Assembly (NCBI GenBank): GCA_028686615.1
Contig: JAQUBQ010000003.1
Location: 1 to 43,227, forward strand
DNA length: 43,227 nucleotides
From: Clostridia bacterium
Lineage (GTDB): Bacteria; Bacillota; Clostridia; TANB77; CAG-465
Direction of reading: 5' to 3'
Position numbers and translations under genes: made by a program. Shown here in pieces: positions 7,815 to 16,409 of this stretch (positions within the stretch are counted from its first letter, which is position 1; every line of letters begins with the position of its first letter). Below the pieces are notes generated by a model. The model saw only the letters and a list, made by a program, of their open reading frames with translations, made no database searches and was not told where the DNA came from.

Positions 7815-9354
7815 TTATACTTGATCTAACTCAAAGTAAAAGGCTACTCCTTCTTCTCTATTATGTACTCCAAATCTATTCTTATGTTTAGTCATTACTG
7901 CTTTTACAAATGCTAAGCCTATTCCAGAACCACCACTTTGTCTACTCCTTGATTTGTCTAATTTATAGAATCTGTCCCATAACCTTTTTATTTTTTCTTG
8001 GCTAATCGTATCTCCAGAATTGTATACTGTAACTCTAGTCTTTCCCTTATCAACATTTTCCACAGTAACTTCTATTATATTTTTTTCATTAACATGTTTA
8101 ATAGCATTTATTAAATAATTGGTTATCACCTGTTCTATCATAAACTCATCAGCAATAACTTCTGGATTAGGATTGTTTTTTAATACCAAGTTAATATTAA
8201 CACCTTCCGATATTAAATTTTTCTTTTTTATAACTTCTTTAGCAAGTTTTACTATATTAAAGGTTTGCATGTTGGGTTCTTCTGCTCCATATTCAATTTT
8301 TGATAACGTTAATAATTGTTGTACTAATTTATCCATTTTATTGGCTTCGTCAAGTATTACTTCACAATAATACTTTTTATCTTCTTTGCCTTCAACAATA
8401 TTTTCCACAAGACCTTCTGCATATCCTTGTATAAGTGATATGGGTGTTTTTAATTCATGAGACACATCTGCTAAAAATTCTTTTCTCATTTCATCTACTC
8501 TAGACTTTTTTTCAATATCCTTTTCTAATTCAATATTTACTTCCTTTAAATCGTTTATTGTTGTTTCTAATTTCTCAGAAAGTTTGTTTATATTTTTACC
8601 TAGCATGCCAATTTCATCTTTTGTATTACTTAAGTATTTTTTACTAAAATCTAAGTTTGCCATACTTTCTGATATACTACTAAGTTCTTCTATTGGTCTT
8701 GTAAACTCTTGTGATACAACAAATGCTATTGCTCCCCCCACTATTATTGTAATAGTTCCTACAATAAGAAGAAACTCATTAGATACTTTCGCACTTTCTT
8801 CAATTGGTTCAACAGACGATCTTAGAATCAAAACATTACCATCCTTTAAGATTCCTCTTAAAATTATAAATTCGGTATTTAGTCTGTTTGATTCATACAG
8901 ATCTATAATATAACTGTCTGTTTTATCTAATTCTTCTTTTAATGTGTAGTTCACTAATGATTCTACTTGTGTAGTAATTTTAGGTAAATCCAAGATATTC
9001 ATAGTCAATATGCTTTCTGTTCTAACAATAACATCTTTACTTCTAAGTTCTAATGGATTTCCTGAATTGTATATAACTCTTCCGTGAATTATTTATTATT
9101 GTTATATTTATGTTTTTATTTTCAAATAACCCTTCTAATTCTTTTAACAATTCTTCATTTTCAACATCGGCTTCGCTTTTATAATGTCTATTTATCTTTT
9201 TGTAATTATCAATAAGTTGTTCTTTTTTATCTCCAATATAATAGTCATACAATATAAAATTATTGAGTATTATATATATTAATATTATGCATATTATTGT
9301 TCCTGATATAAACATGAAGAGTTTTTTCTTTAACGGTCTTTTTATTTCATTCAT
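7815..9354 (-). CDS. Sensor histidine kinase, split by a +1 shift at an in-frame CGG codon
   Basis: A membrane histidine kinase for the regulator encoded just upstream. The first frame (9354-9043) holds membrane segment 1 (about residues 12-33) and most of the extracytoplasmic domain; the second (open from 9083 to 7815) holds the rest, a second membrane segment, HAMP, HisKA with DVSHELKTPISLIQGY (phospho-acceptor His) and the HATPase motifs (NYLINAIKH, GGSGIGLAFV). At CGG 9084-9082 (codon 91), dropping the C changes INNS-R-KSY into INNS-G-RVIYNSGN, the usual end of such sensor domains. The joined protein has 512 residues. Unshifted reading stops 13 codons later. Its ATG overlaps the regulator stop codon. 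Confidence 0.87.
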
Positions 9355-10034
9355 TTTGGTTCAGCTCCAAACTTATATCCTACTCCTCTTATAGTTTGTA
9401 TTAAGATCCCCTTTTTCCCCAGCTTTTTCCTTATCTTTTTTATATGACTATCAATGGTCCTTGTTTCACCATAATAATCATACTCCCAAACATCACTAAT
9501 AATTTTATCTCTTGATAAGGCTATGTTTTTATTTAGTATTAAATACTTTAACAGTTCGTACTCCATTAAGGTAAAATCAACATTCTTTTCATCTATAATT
9601 ACAGTCCTAGCTTTTGTATTAATAAATATCCCTTCATGCTCGAGGCTAATATCTTCCTCCTTTTTGGTTCTTTTTAATAGAGCTTCAACCCTTGCTACTA
9701 AAACTTTAGGGCTAAAAGGTTTTGATATGTATTGATCTACCCCTAGTTCGTAACCAAACAGTTCATCATGTTCCTCTCCTCTTGCAGTAATCATAATAAC
9801 TGGTACTTTAGACATCTTTCTTATTTCCCTTAAAGTGCTCCACCCATCCATATTAGGCATCATAACATCAAGTAGAATCATATCTATTTCTTTATTCTTT
9901 TCTTCAAATATATTTACAGCTTTTTTCCCATCCTCTGCTTCTATAACCACAAAACCTTTTTGTCCTAAAAAGTCCTTAAGTAGCTTTCTTATTCTTGCTT
10001 CATCATCAACTACTAATATTTTTGCACCTGACAT
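9351..10034 (-). CDS. OmpR/PhoB-family response regulator
   Basis: A two-domain regulator of 227 residues. The receiver begins ILVVDDEARIRKLL, with the phospho-acceptor Asp in MILLDVMMPNMDG (about residue 56), Thr in MITARGE and Lys in YISKPFSP. The winged-helix DNA-binding domain ends in RTIDSHIKKIRKKLG and IQTIRGVGYKF. ATG 10034 follows GGAGGG. Its stop overlaps the kinase start by four bases, so the two are translationally coupled. The stimulus is not evident. Confidence 0.95.
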   Translation of the reverse strand: MSGAKILVVDDEARIRKLLKDFLGQKGFVVIEAEDGKKAVNIFEEKNKEIDMILLDVMMPNMDGWSTLREIRKMSKVPVIMITARGEEHDELFGYELGVDQYISKPFSPKVLVARVEALLKRTKKEEDISLEHEGIFINTKARTVIIDEKNVDFTLMEYELLKYLILNKNIALSRDKIISDVWEYDYYGETRTIDSHIKKIRKKLGKKGILIQTIRGVGYKFGAEPK

Positions 10035-10446
10035 ATTTTGCCCTCCTTTCTATTTTTATCTATCTATATTATATACTTCCCTTTTAATCTTGTCTACTTT
10101 CAATTTTTGTTTTATACTTTAAGGTAACTTTACTTTATCATATAACTTATATAAGTGTACCTTTGCTTTATGTCTTTTTTGAATTAAACAAGTGAATAGC
10201 CTGTGAATTAAGTCCTTCTCACTTGTTTTACCTGCTATCATTTCTTTATTAATATTATCTTCTAACTTTCTATTTACGAGTTTTTGTTAAACTATAATAA
10301 GCATATTTTGTCCTATTGTTTCAAAAAGTTTCCTAAAGCATTTATTTCTATTATTGTAAGTCCCCTAGGCATTGTAATTGTTAACGTTGTAGATAATAAT
10401 AAAATCCCTTCTGTTCTTTAGAATTAAACCAATCCGTAAAGTCCAT
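10035..10446. other. Intergenic region with one long-loop inverted repeat
   Basis: No gene is seen in about 410 bases. AAACAAGTGA (10186-10195) and TCACTTGTTT (10219-10228) form a perfect 10-bp stem with a 23-base loop. It could be an operator or a leader structure for the two-component operon; nothing decides between these. Confidence 0.35.
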
Positions 10447-10489
10447 AAAAAAAACTCACATATCCTTATTATTTAAGTACATGTGAAGT
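10447..10489 (-). terminator. Terminator of typA
   Basis: On the minus strand ACTTCACAT pairs with ATGTGAGT (one bulge) and a run of eight Ts follows, just beyond the typA stop codon. Confidence 0.7.
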
Positions 10490-10503
10490 TCTAATTATAT
10501 ATT

Positions 10504-12315
10504 TTATTTTCTACTTTCTCTCAACCTTTGTGTTGGATCCAATATTTTTTTTCTAAGTCTAATATGATTTGGAGTTATCTCTACTAATTCATCATCACCA
10601 ATAAATTCAATTGCTTGTTCTAATGATAATATCTTATGTGGGACAAGTTTTAGTGAATCATCACTTCCCGAAGCCCTCATATTTGTAAGGTTCTTTTCTT
10701 TACAAACATTTACTACCATATCTTCACTTCTTGAATTTTCTCCAACAATCATTCCGACATATACTTCTTCTCCTGCACCAATTAATAAAGTGGCTCTTTC
10801 TTGTGCATTGTATAGTCCATATGCTGTTGATTTACCTTTTTCATGTGCTATTATTACTCCTCTTGTTCTAGTAACAAGTTCTCCTTTATCCTTTTCATAT
10901 CCGGCAAATATATGGTTCATTACACCAGTACCTTTGGTATCTGTCATAAACTCCCCTCTATAGCCTATTAGGCCTCTTGCCGGGATTTTAAATTCTAATC
11001 TAGTATAGCCTACTTGTGATGGAGATGATGACATGTTTATCATTTCACCTTTTCTATTACCTATCTTTTCCATTACATTTCCAATATATTCTTCTGGAAC
11101 ATCTATTGTTGCAATTTCCATTGGTTCACATTTTACTCCGTCTATTATCTTATGAACTACTTCTGGTTTTGAAACCATTACTTCAAATCCTTCTCTTCTC
11201 ATGTTTTCGATAAGAATAGATAAGTGTAGTTCTCCTCTACCAAAGACCTTAAATGAATCTGAACTATTAGTTTCTTCTACTCTTAGTGATACATTTGTTT
11301 CTAGTTCCTTAAATAGCCTTTCCCTTAAATGTCTTGAAGTAATAAACTTTCCATCTTTTCCTGCAAAAGGACCATTATTTACAATGAATGTCATTGAAAC
11401 AGTAGGTTCATCTATGTCTATAAAATCAACTGCCACAGGGTTATTAATGTCTGCAATTGTTTCACCTATATTTATGCTTTCAAGTCCAGTTACTGCTACT
11501 ATGTCCCCACAAACCGCACTGTCTACTTCAATCCTTTTAAGTCCTGCATATGTACATAGTTTTCCAATTTTTATATTTTTAATTTCACCATCTTTTTTAC
11601 AAAGTGCTACTTGATCTCCTTTGTTTATTACCCCATTTTCTATTTTACCAATACCTATTCTTCCTGTATATTCATCATAGTCTATGTTTGAAATAAGTAA
11701 TTGAAGAGGTGAGTTCTCATTTCCTTTTGGTTCTGGAACAACATCGATTATAGTTTCAAATAACGGTCTCATATCAATGCTTTCATCTGACAATAATTTC
11801 TTAGCAAATCTATTTTTACCTGATGCATATATAACTTTGAAATCAAGTTGTTCATCAGTTGCATTTAATTCCATAAATAATTCTAATACTTCATCTTCTA
11901 CTTCCTCTGCCCTGGCTCCTGGTCTATCTATCTTGTTTATTACTACTATTGGTATTAAATCTAAATCTAATGCCTTACTTAAAACAAACCTTGTTTGAGG
12001 CATTGGTCCGTCAAATGCGTCCACTACAAGTATTACTCCATCTACCATTTTAAGTACTCGTTCTACTTCTCCCCCAAAATCCGCATGCCCTGGTGTATCA
12101 ACTATATTTATTTTAATATCATTATATTTTATGGCTGTGTTTTTAGAAAGTATTGTTATTCCTCTTTCCTTTTCTATGTCCCCTGAATCCATTACTCTAT
12201 CTGATATTTGTTCATTTTCCCTAAATATTCCGCTTTCTTTTAAAAGACTATCTACTAATGTTGTTTTACCATGATCTACATGTGCTATTATTGCTACATT
12301 TCTTATGTTTTTCAC
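10504..12315 (-). CDS. typA: Ribosome-associated translational GTPase TypA/BipA
   Basis: TypA is an EF-G-like GTPase that binds the ribosome and supports large-subunit assembly and stress growth. Visible: G1 AHVDHGKTTL, G2 ERGITI, G3 DTPGHADF, G4 NKIDRPGA, domain II, and the TypA-specific C-terminus (ARGLIGYRGEF, TRGVIIAHEKG, TPNHIRLRKK). The frame is open to an ATG at 12387, but GTG 12315 is preferred: GGGGAA lies seven bases upstream and the resulting 603 residues match the family, with MKNIRNVAIIAHVDHGK at the N-terminus. Confidence 0.95.
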   Translation of the reverse strand: MKNIRNVAIIAHVDHGKTTLVDSLLKESGIFRENEQISDRVMDSGDIEKERGITILSKNTAIKYNDIKINIVDTPGHADFGGEVERVLKMVDGVILVVDAFDGPMPQTRFVLSKALDLDLIPIVVINKIDRPGARAEEVEDEVLELFMELNATDEQLDFKVIYASGKNRFAKKLLSDESIDMRPLFETIIDVVPEPKGNENSPLQLLISNIDYDEYTGRIGIGKIENGVINKGDQVALCKKDGEIKNIKIGKLCTYAGLKRIEVDSAVCGDIVAVTGLESINIGETIADINNPVAVDFIDIDEPTVSMTFIVNNGPFAGKDGKFITSRHLRERLFKELETNVSLRVEETNSSDSFKVFGRGELHLSILIENMRREGFEVMVSKPEVVHKIIDGVKCEPMEIATIDVPEEYIGNVMEKIGNRKGEMINMSSSPSQVGYTRLEFKIPARGLIGYRGEFMTDTKGTGVMNHIFAGYEKDKGELVTRTRGVIIAHEKGKSTAYGLYNAQERATLLIGAGEEVYVGMIVGENSRSEDMVVNVCKEKNLTNMRASGSDDSLKLVPHKILSLEQAIEFIGDDELVEITPNHIRLRKKILDPTQRLRESRK

Positions 12316-12387
12316 TTTATTTCCCCATTTCTTATTTTTAAAAATTAATAACTCATTAATTATATTATATATTCTCATGGTTGTCAA

Positions 12388-12679
12388 TGTTTAGACTGTT
12401 TAGTTTTACATAAAATATATTCTTTATTTCTCTTGCGACATGTTTCATAAAGTACACTGTTTTTTATATACATAATAGTTTTTAAAGTAGCTGTAAAACT
12501 GAAGATAATATAACAAGTCTAAGCAATAAAAAGCAATTAAAAAATCTGATTACAACAGCTAATATGCTTTAGATTTTATAGTATTTTTACTATCCCTTTT
12601 GCTCTTGTTAATATTAGAACTCTTTGGAGTTATCTAAAAACCAAACAATTTTACTTGTTAATAAAATAAAAAATAATTA
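12388..12679. other. Intergenic region without recognised features
   Basis: About 290 AT-rich bases upstream of typA show no open frame with a ribosome-binding site and no strong hairpin. The typA promoter is presumably here, but no near-consensus pair stands out. Confidence 0.4.
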
Positions 12680-12709
12680 TAAAAGAGTGTATAAACTTCC
12701 ACTCTTTTA
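12680..12709. terminator. Terminator of the 185-residue unknown gene
   Basis: A perfect 10-bp stem (TAAAAGAGTG 12680-12689 with CACTCTTTTA 12700-12709) with T-rich sequence on both sides could act in both directions. Confidence 0.7.
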
Positions 12710-12749
12710 GACTTTTTCATATATTAATTATTTTAAACTGTTCATAAAC

Positions 12750-13307
12750 TTATTCCGTATACATAGCTATAGCCTTTATTATTTTTGGAGAATCATTATT
12801 TGCTTCTTTAATTAAACATCCTATAACATTTATTTCACCTGTTATTCTTGATAATATTTGTATGTTATTGTCCATCCTATTATATTCAAACCAAATGTAT
12901 GTACCATTTACTTCAATAAACTGTTCTGTAAAATCTGAAGACAGTTGCATATAGTTTATTTTACCATATTCAATATGAATTCCTGGACATTTAATTTTTT
13001 TACACCTGAGATTTTCTATTAACTTATGATAAAACCTTCTATTATATATTTCTTTAACATCTTGCATATTAGAAAAATCACTTATTCTGGTTATACTTGT
13101 ACTACCATTACTTCTTGCTCCCATTTTGATTCTCTGATCTTCATTTTCTTTACATATTTTACCTTCTGGTTCTACAAATATTCCATCTTCTTGAAATATA
13201 GTTCTTGCATCAATATGATCTATTTCATCAAGTTCTATATCTAAATCTATAAATTGTGAATATATCTCTTTAACCAAATCTACATCTCTATATAGATAAT
13301 ATCTCAT
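12750..13307 (-). CDS. Protein of unknown function, 185 residues
   Basis: I do not recognise the family. The protein starts MRYYLYRDVDLVKEIYSQFI, is soluble in appearance with no signal peptide or membrane segment, has a central lysine/cysteine patch (LRCKKIKCPGIHIEYG) and a predicted beta-rich C-terminus (EVNGTYIWFEYNRM, VIGCLIKEAN). The opening residues faintly recall proteins beginning with a YxLxxD segment such as DUF6414, but I would not assign it. It follows the transglutaminase gene by about 45 bases in the same direction. Confidence 0.7.
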   Translation of the reverse strand: MRYYLYRDVDLVKEIYSQFIDLDIELDEIDHIDARTIFQEDGIFVEPEGKICKENEDQRIKMGARSNGSTSITRISDFSNMQDVKEIYNRRFYHKLIENLRCKKIKCPGIHIEYGKINYMQLSSDFTEQFIEVNGTYIWFEYNRMDNNIQILSRITGEINVIGCLIKEANNDSPKIIKAIAMYTE

Positions 13308-13351
13308 AACTTACTCCCCTATATTATCTATCTTATGTGTTATATCTTTTT

Positions 13352-14512
13352 TTATTTTATTACAAAATAATCATCTTTTATTTTACTGTATGAAAGCCTT
13401 TTTTGATTATTAGTTTTGTAATTGTTAAAGTTCATGTTGTATAATGATTCTACTAGGTTTTTAGGAACATTCGATACTCCTATTGATCTAATTTCAAGAA
13501 CCTTGTTTCTTGATTGCTTTGCTACAATTTGTCTTAATTTATAATCAAAATTTTCAAAATGATCAATTGTATAATTATTATAATTGTAATAATTGTACTT
13601 TATACTATTACATTCAGGAAGTTTTTCTTTATGATCAATTGTATGTGTTTTTAAAATTTCTTTATCTGTAATATTAAAATAAGAATGTATTATTAAACTA
13701 TTATCCCCAGAATCTTTTGAAAGCGCCTTTGCCGAAGTAACATCTACGTTATAATACTCTCCATCTATTTTAACCTTGCACCAAGCATGAGCTATTCCTT
13801 CCGTTATTCCTGTAACAAAAACACTTTCAATCCCCAGTTTGTCTAATATTATTTGATATGCTTTTGTTATTCCATCGCAAACTGCTGATTCCTCAACTAA
13901 AGCTCCGTATGAAGTGTGTTTTATGTTTGGAATTTTTTCAAGTTCTCCTGCATTAAAGTAGCTTACATTTGCTGCTAATATATCGTGTGACTTTAATTCT
14001 TTATCATACTCTCCTGTCGCTCCACCAACCAAAGTTACTATCTCATTTAAATTTTTTTCCATTTCTAACTCTAATATTTTTAATCTTCTTTTTGTATTCA
14101 TCATATATTTTGGTTTAAGATTTATAACCTTACTGACTAAAAGATCTATCATTCCTATTTCATATTGTTCTTCAACATAAAAAACTTCAGGATGATCTGC
14201 AAGAAAACATTCTATTGCAATTGCTATATCTGACTTATATTTTTCATATTCTTTTTCTTTTGTTACATCAATCAATATTGTCTTCTCTAAGTTCGAGATT
14301 CCTTTCGCTATTTTTGTATAATATTGTTTTTGTCTTTCGTTTAACTTTTCATAAAAATATTTAGAATTTTTAATTTTCATATTGTTGGTCTCTATATCAT
14401 CAACATTAACTTGTTCTATTAAGATTTTTTCTATTGTATCTTCTCTTGTAATATAATAGCCCACTAAAAATATAATTACAATTAAAATAATAGATGTTAC
14501 TAGTTTTTTCAT
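13352..14512 (-). CDS. Membrane-anchored transglutaminase-like protein
   Basis: The 386 residues start with a membrane anchor (about 4-20) and carry a transglutaminase-core domain in the second half. The catalytic Cys lies in SAVCDGITKAYQIILDKLGI, His in GIAHAWCKVKIDGEYYNV and Asp in NVDVTSAKAL, the usual Cys-His-Asp triad. Clostridial proteins of this type act at the cell surface as proteases or cross-linking enzymes; the substrate is unknown. ATG 14512 follows a GGAGGTAAT site. It is followed closely by the unknown 185-residue gene, probably as an operon. Confidence 0.85.
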   Translation of the reverse strand: MKKLVTSIILIVIIFLVGYYITREDTIEKILIEQVNVDDIETNNMKIKNSKYFYEKLNERQKQYYTKIAKGISNLEKTILIDVTKEKEYEKYKSDIAIAIECFLADHPEVFYVEEQYEIGMIDLLVSKVINLKPKYMMNTKRRLKILELEMEKNLNEIVTLVGGATGEYDKELKSHDILAANVSYFNAGELEKIPNIKHTSYGALVEESAVCDGITKAYQIILDKLGIESVFVTGITEGIAHAWCKVKIDGEYYNVDVTSAKALSKDSGDNSLIIHSYFNITDKEILKTHTIDHKEKLPECNSIKYNYYNYNNYTIDHFENFDYKLRQIVAKQSRNKVLEIRSIGVSNVPKNLVESLYNMNFNNYKTNNQKRLSYSKIKDDYFVIK

Positions 14513-14683
14513 ATTACCTCCATATTCTTCTGATTATTATCTTCTCCAATTATATTATATGCATATGTGTTTTTCAAGTATGCAATTATATATATATATA
14601 TTAGAAAACATTAGATAATATTAATATTTTTATATAAAGTGTTATATAATACCGCCTATAAAATAAGGCTTACAAAAAAATTG

Positions 14684-14718
14684 ATTTTACCTCTTGTAAC
14701 CTCCAACATTTATTACAT
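14684..14718 (+). repeat. Diverged copy of the intergenic repeat
   Basis: GATTTTACCTCTTGTAACC, followed by TCCAACATTTATTACATA, aligns with 1678-1710 and, less closely, with 16356-16378. It lies downstream of the prepilin/FGE gene, whose far side carries another copy, so the two copies bracket that gene as imperfect direct repeats. On the minus strand GGTTACAA here can pair with TTGTAAGCC just beyond, ahead of a T-rich stretch, so it may be a terminator. Confidence 0.45.
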
Positions 14719-14733
14719 AGCCCTTTAAAAAGC

Positions 14734-14789
14734 ACCCCTTTCTTTACGTGGTAGTATTGCTAAAAGCTTTTACATTACCACACCGGGGT
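14734..14789. other. Nested stem structure downstream of the prepilin/FGE gene
   Basis: Three nested pairings are visible: ACCCC (14734-14738) with GGGGT (14785-14789), GTGGTA (14748-14753) with TACCAC (14776-14781), and a central TAAAAGCTTTTA palindrome (14761-14772). The stretch is G+C-richer than its surroundings. It could be a structured RNA or a cruciform 3' of the putative variable region. The rest of 14513-14914 has no gene. Confidence 0.4.
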
Positions 14790-14914
14790 ACCCTCCAGGA
14801 TTAAAATTAAGCCACATAAGGACTTGATTTTCATCCTGCTTCCATTCCTTTTATTTTATTGTTCTTCTTTACTATTACTCAAGTAACTAGTTTAATAAAA
14901 ACAATGTTAAATAG

Positions 14915-16132
14915 CTACTTTATATAAGCCACAACACGAAAACCGGCACTGCTGAAAACGTTCGACGGACCGTTGCTGTTACGGCTACTGACTGGGTAGC
15001 TAGTAGCACTACTGACGAAACTACCCCCACGATTAACACGGCCATCAGAACTGAAGACTTCTATAGTCCATTCCCTAACATTTCCTGCTAAATCATATAT
15101 ATTTTTCTCCTGATAAGTGGCGTCTGCTCCTGCTTTTTTTATTCCTCCACTATAGTTACCATATGCTGAACTATCTTGTAGATTTATTCCACTATTTTTA
15201 TACCATCTCATTATTGCATCCCATTGTACTCCATATATTAAATGGCTTACTACTCCTCTTGTGTTACTTGGCTTGTTTGGATATATACTTCTTGCAACCT
15301 TTACTGCCCCATTTGCACTATCATTTCCTTGATATCCATCATATGCTTCTTTTGCTGATGTTCCTCCCCATGGGATATAATTCCATACCTCTATTCCCTG
15401 TTTTATTTGAGGTATATTAGTTCCATCTGCTAAAGCTAATGTCGAAGCTGATGGCTTTGTCATTCCTTCTGCTATTCCTGCTTCATATCTTCCTACGTAA
15501 AACCCTTTATATTTCTGCACACTTGCGTACATCTTTTCTACTTCTCTATCTTTTCCAGCCTCAGGTACTATTTCTTTGTAATTTGTATCTAATGTTGTAT
15601 TGTTCTTAAAATCATACCTTATAAATTCACTAAAGTTTTCTACTGGCACCCAGACAAATTGATTACCTTTTAAAAAATCTTCTGCATTTGTTTTATGTGA
15701 TGTTCCTTGTCCTTCATCTTCTACATTATCTGATATTACTAAACCTTCTGCTTTTGTTCCTCCTACGTGAAAGAATCCTTCTGGAATTACTACTCCGTCT
15801 ACTATTGTTCTTTTGAATAAGTTACCTTTTCCATCTATTACATTGTCAATTTCATCTTCTTTAAATCCTGCTTCCTTTAGTTTATCTTCAACGTGTTTTC
15901 TTAAAGTTATTTCTTCTTTTTCAGTATCTGACATAAGTTCATATTCCGCATTTGCTAGCATTGCTACTTGTTTTGCATTTGATATATTACTCTTTGTTGT
16001 TGCTTCATTTGCTCTGTCTACAACATTACTACTATTTAATGATAGTATTATTGCTCCTGCTAATATGATCATTACTATTATTGTGATGACAAGTACTATT
16101 AAAGATATTCCTTTTCCTTTATTTGTTTTCAT
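14915..16132 (-). CDS. Prepilin-like protein with FGE/C-type-lectin domain; probable DGR target
   Basis: This 405-residue protein has a type IV prepilin-like N-terminus (KGKGISLIVLVITIIVMIIL, with short basic leader before a long hydrophobic helix), a linker helix and a C-terminal formylglycine-generating-enzyme-like fold: FVWVPV, KGFYVGRYEAGI, NIYDLAGNVREWT, NRGGSF and the terminal AGFRVVAYIK. In diversity-generating retroelements this fold displays hypervariable residues at the end. Here the last ~38 codons (14930-15043) are 61 of 114 G+C, only 20 of 114 A on the coding strand, and 33 of 38 codons end in C or T, as expected where AAY codons of a template have been changed at A. No reverse transcriptase or template repeat lies in the window. 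Catalytic FGE activity is not implied. Confidence 0.75.
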   Translation of the reverse strand: MKTNKGKGISLIVLVITIIVMIILAGAIILSLNSSNVVDRANEATTKSNISNAKQVAMLANAEYELMSDTEKEEITLRKHVEDKLKEAGFKEDEIDNVIDGKGNLFKRTIVDGVVIPEGFFHVGGTKAEGLVISDNVEDEGQGTSHKTNAEDFLKGNQFVWVPVENFSEFIRYDFKNNTTLDTNYKEIVPEAGKDREVEKMYASVQKYKGFYVGRYEAGIAEGMTKPSASTLALADGTNIPQIKQGIEVWNYIPWGGTSAKEAYDGYQGNDSANGAVKVARSIYPNKPSNTRGVVSHLIYGVQWDAIMRWYKNSGINLQDSSAYGNYSGGIKKAGADATYQEKNIYDLAGNVREWTIEVFSSDGRVNRGGSFVSSATSYPVSSRNSNGPSNVFSSAGFRVVAYIK

Positions 16133-16358
16133 ATGTTATTTTCCTCCTACTTTTACAATTTATTACATATTATCTTATATTTAAATCTTTTTCAACTACA
16201 TTTTTGTTAATTGTTTATTACAGTTGTGTGTCATACCTCACTAAGTGTGTGCGAAATGTGTTTTCATACACGATTAGTTATAAATCTTGTAATTATATAG
16301 TGTATTATTTTGAATTAATTTTAAATTGAGTTAAAAAATGAGGCGTAAGTAATTTTCA

Positions 16359-16378
16359 TTACTTATACCCCAACATTT
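16359..16378 (+). repeat. 20-base repeat, copy 2, next to the rpoC 3' end
   Basis: It is identical to 1681-1700. It overlaps a hairpin TAAGTAAT/ATTACTTA (16345-16364) that, read on the minus strand, precedes a CATTTTTT run and may be the rpoC terminator. Next to it are two near-identical 13-base units, TTGATTTTGAGCC and TTGATATTGAGCC (16377-16404). Confidence 0.6.
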
Positions 16379-16409
16379 GATTTTGAGCCAATTTGATATT
16401 GAGCCGCTT

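Noticed and set aside
14513-14914. A DGR template repeat or reverse transcriptase next to the prepilin/FGE gene
   Set aside because: No sequence similar to the 14930-15043 stretch and no reverse-transcriptase motif (YxDD in context) was found in the window.
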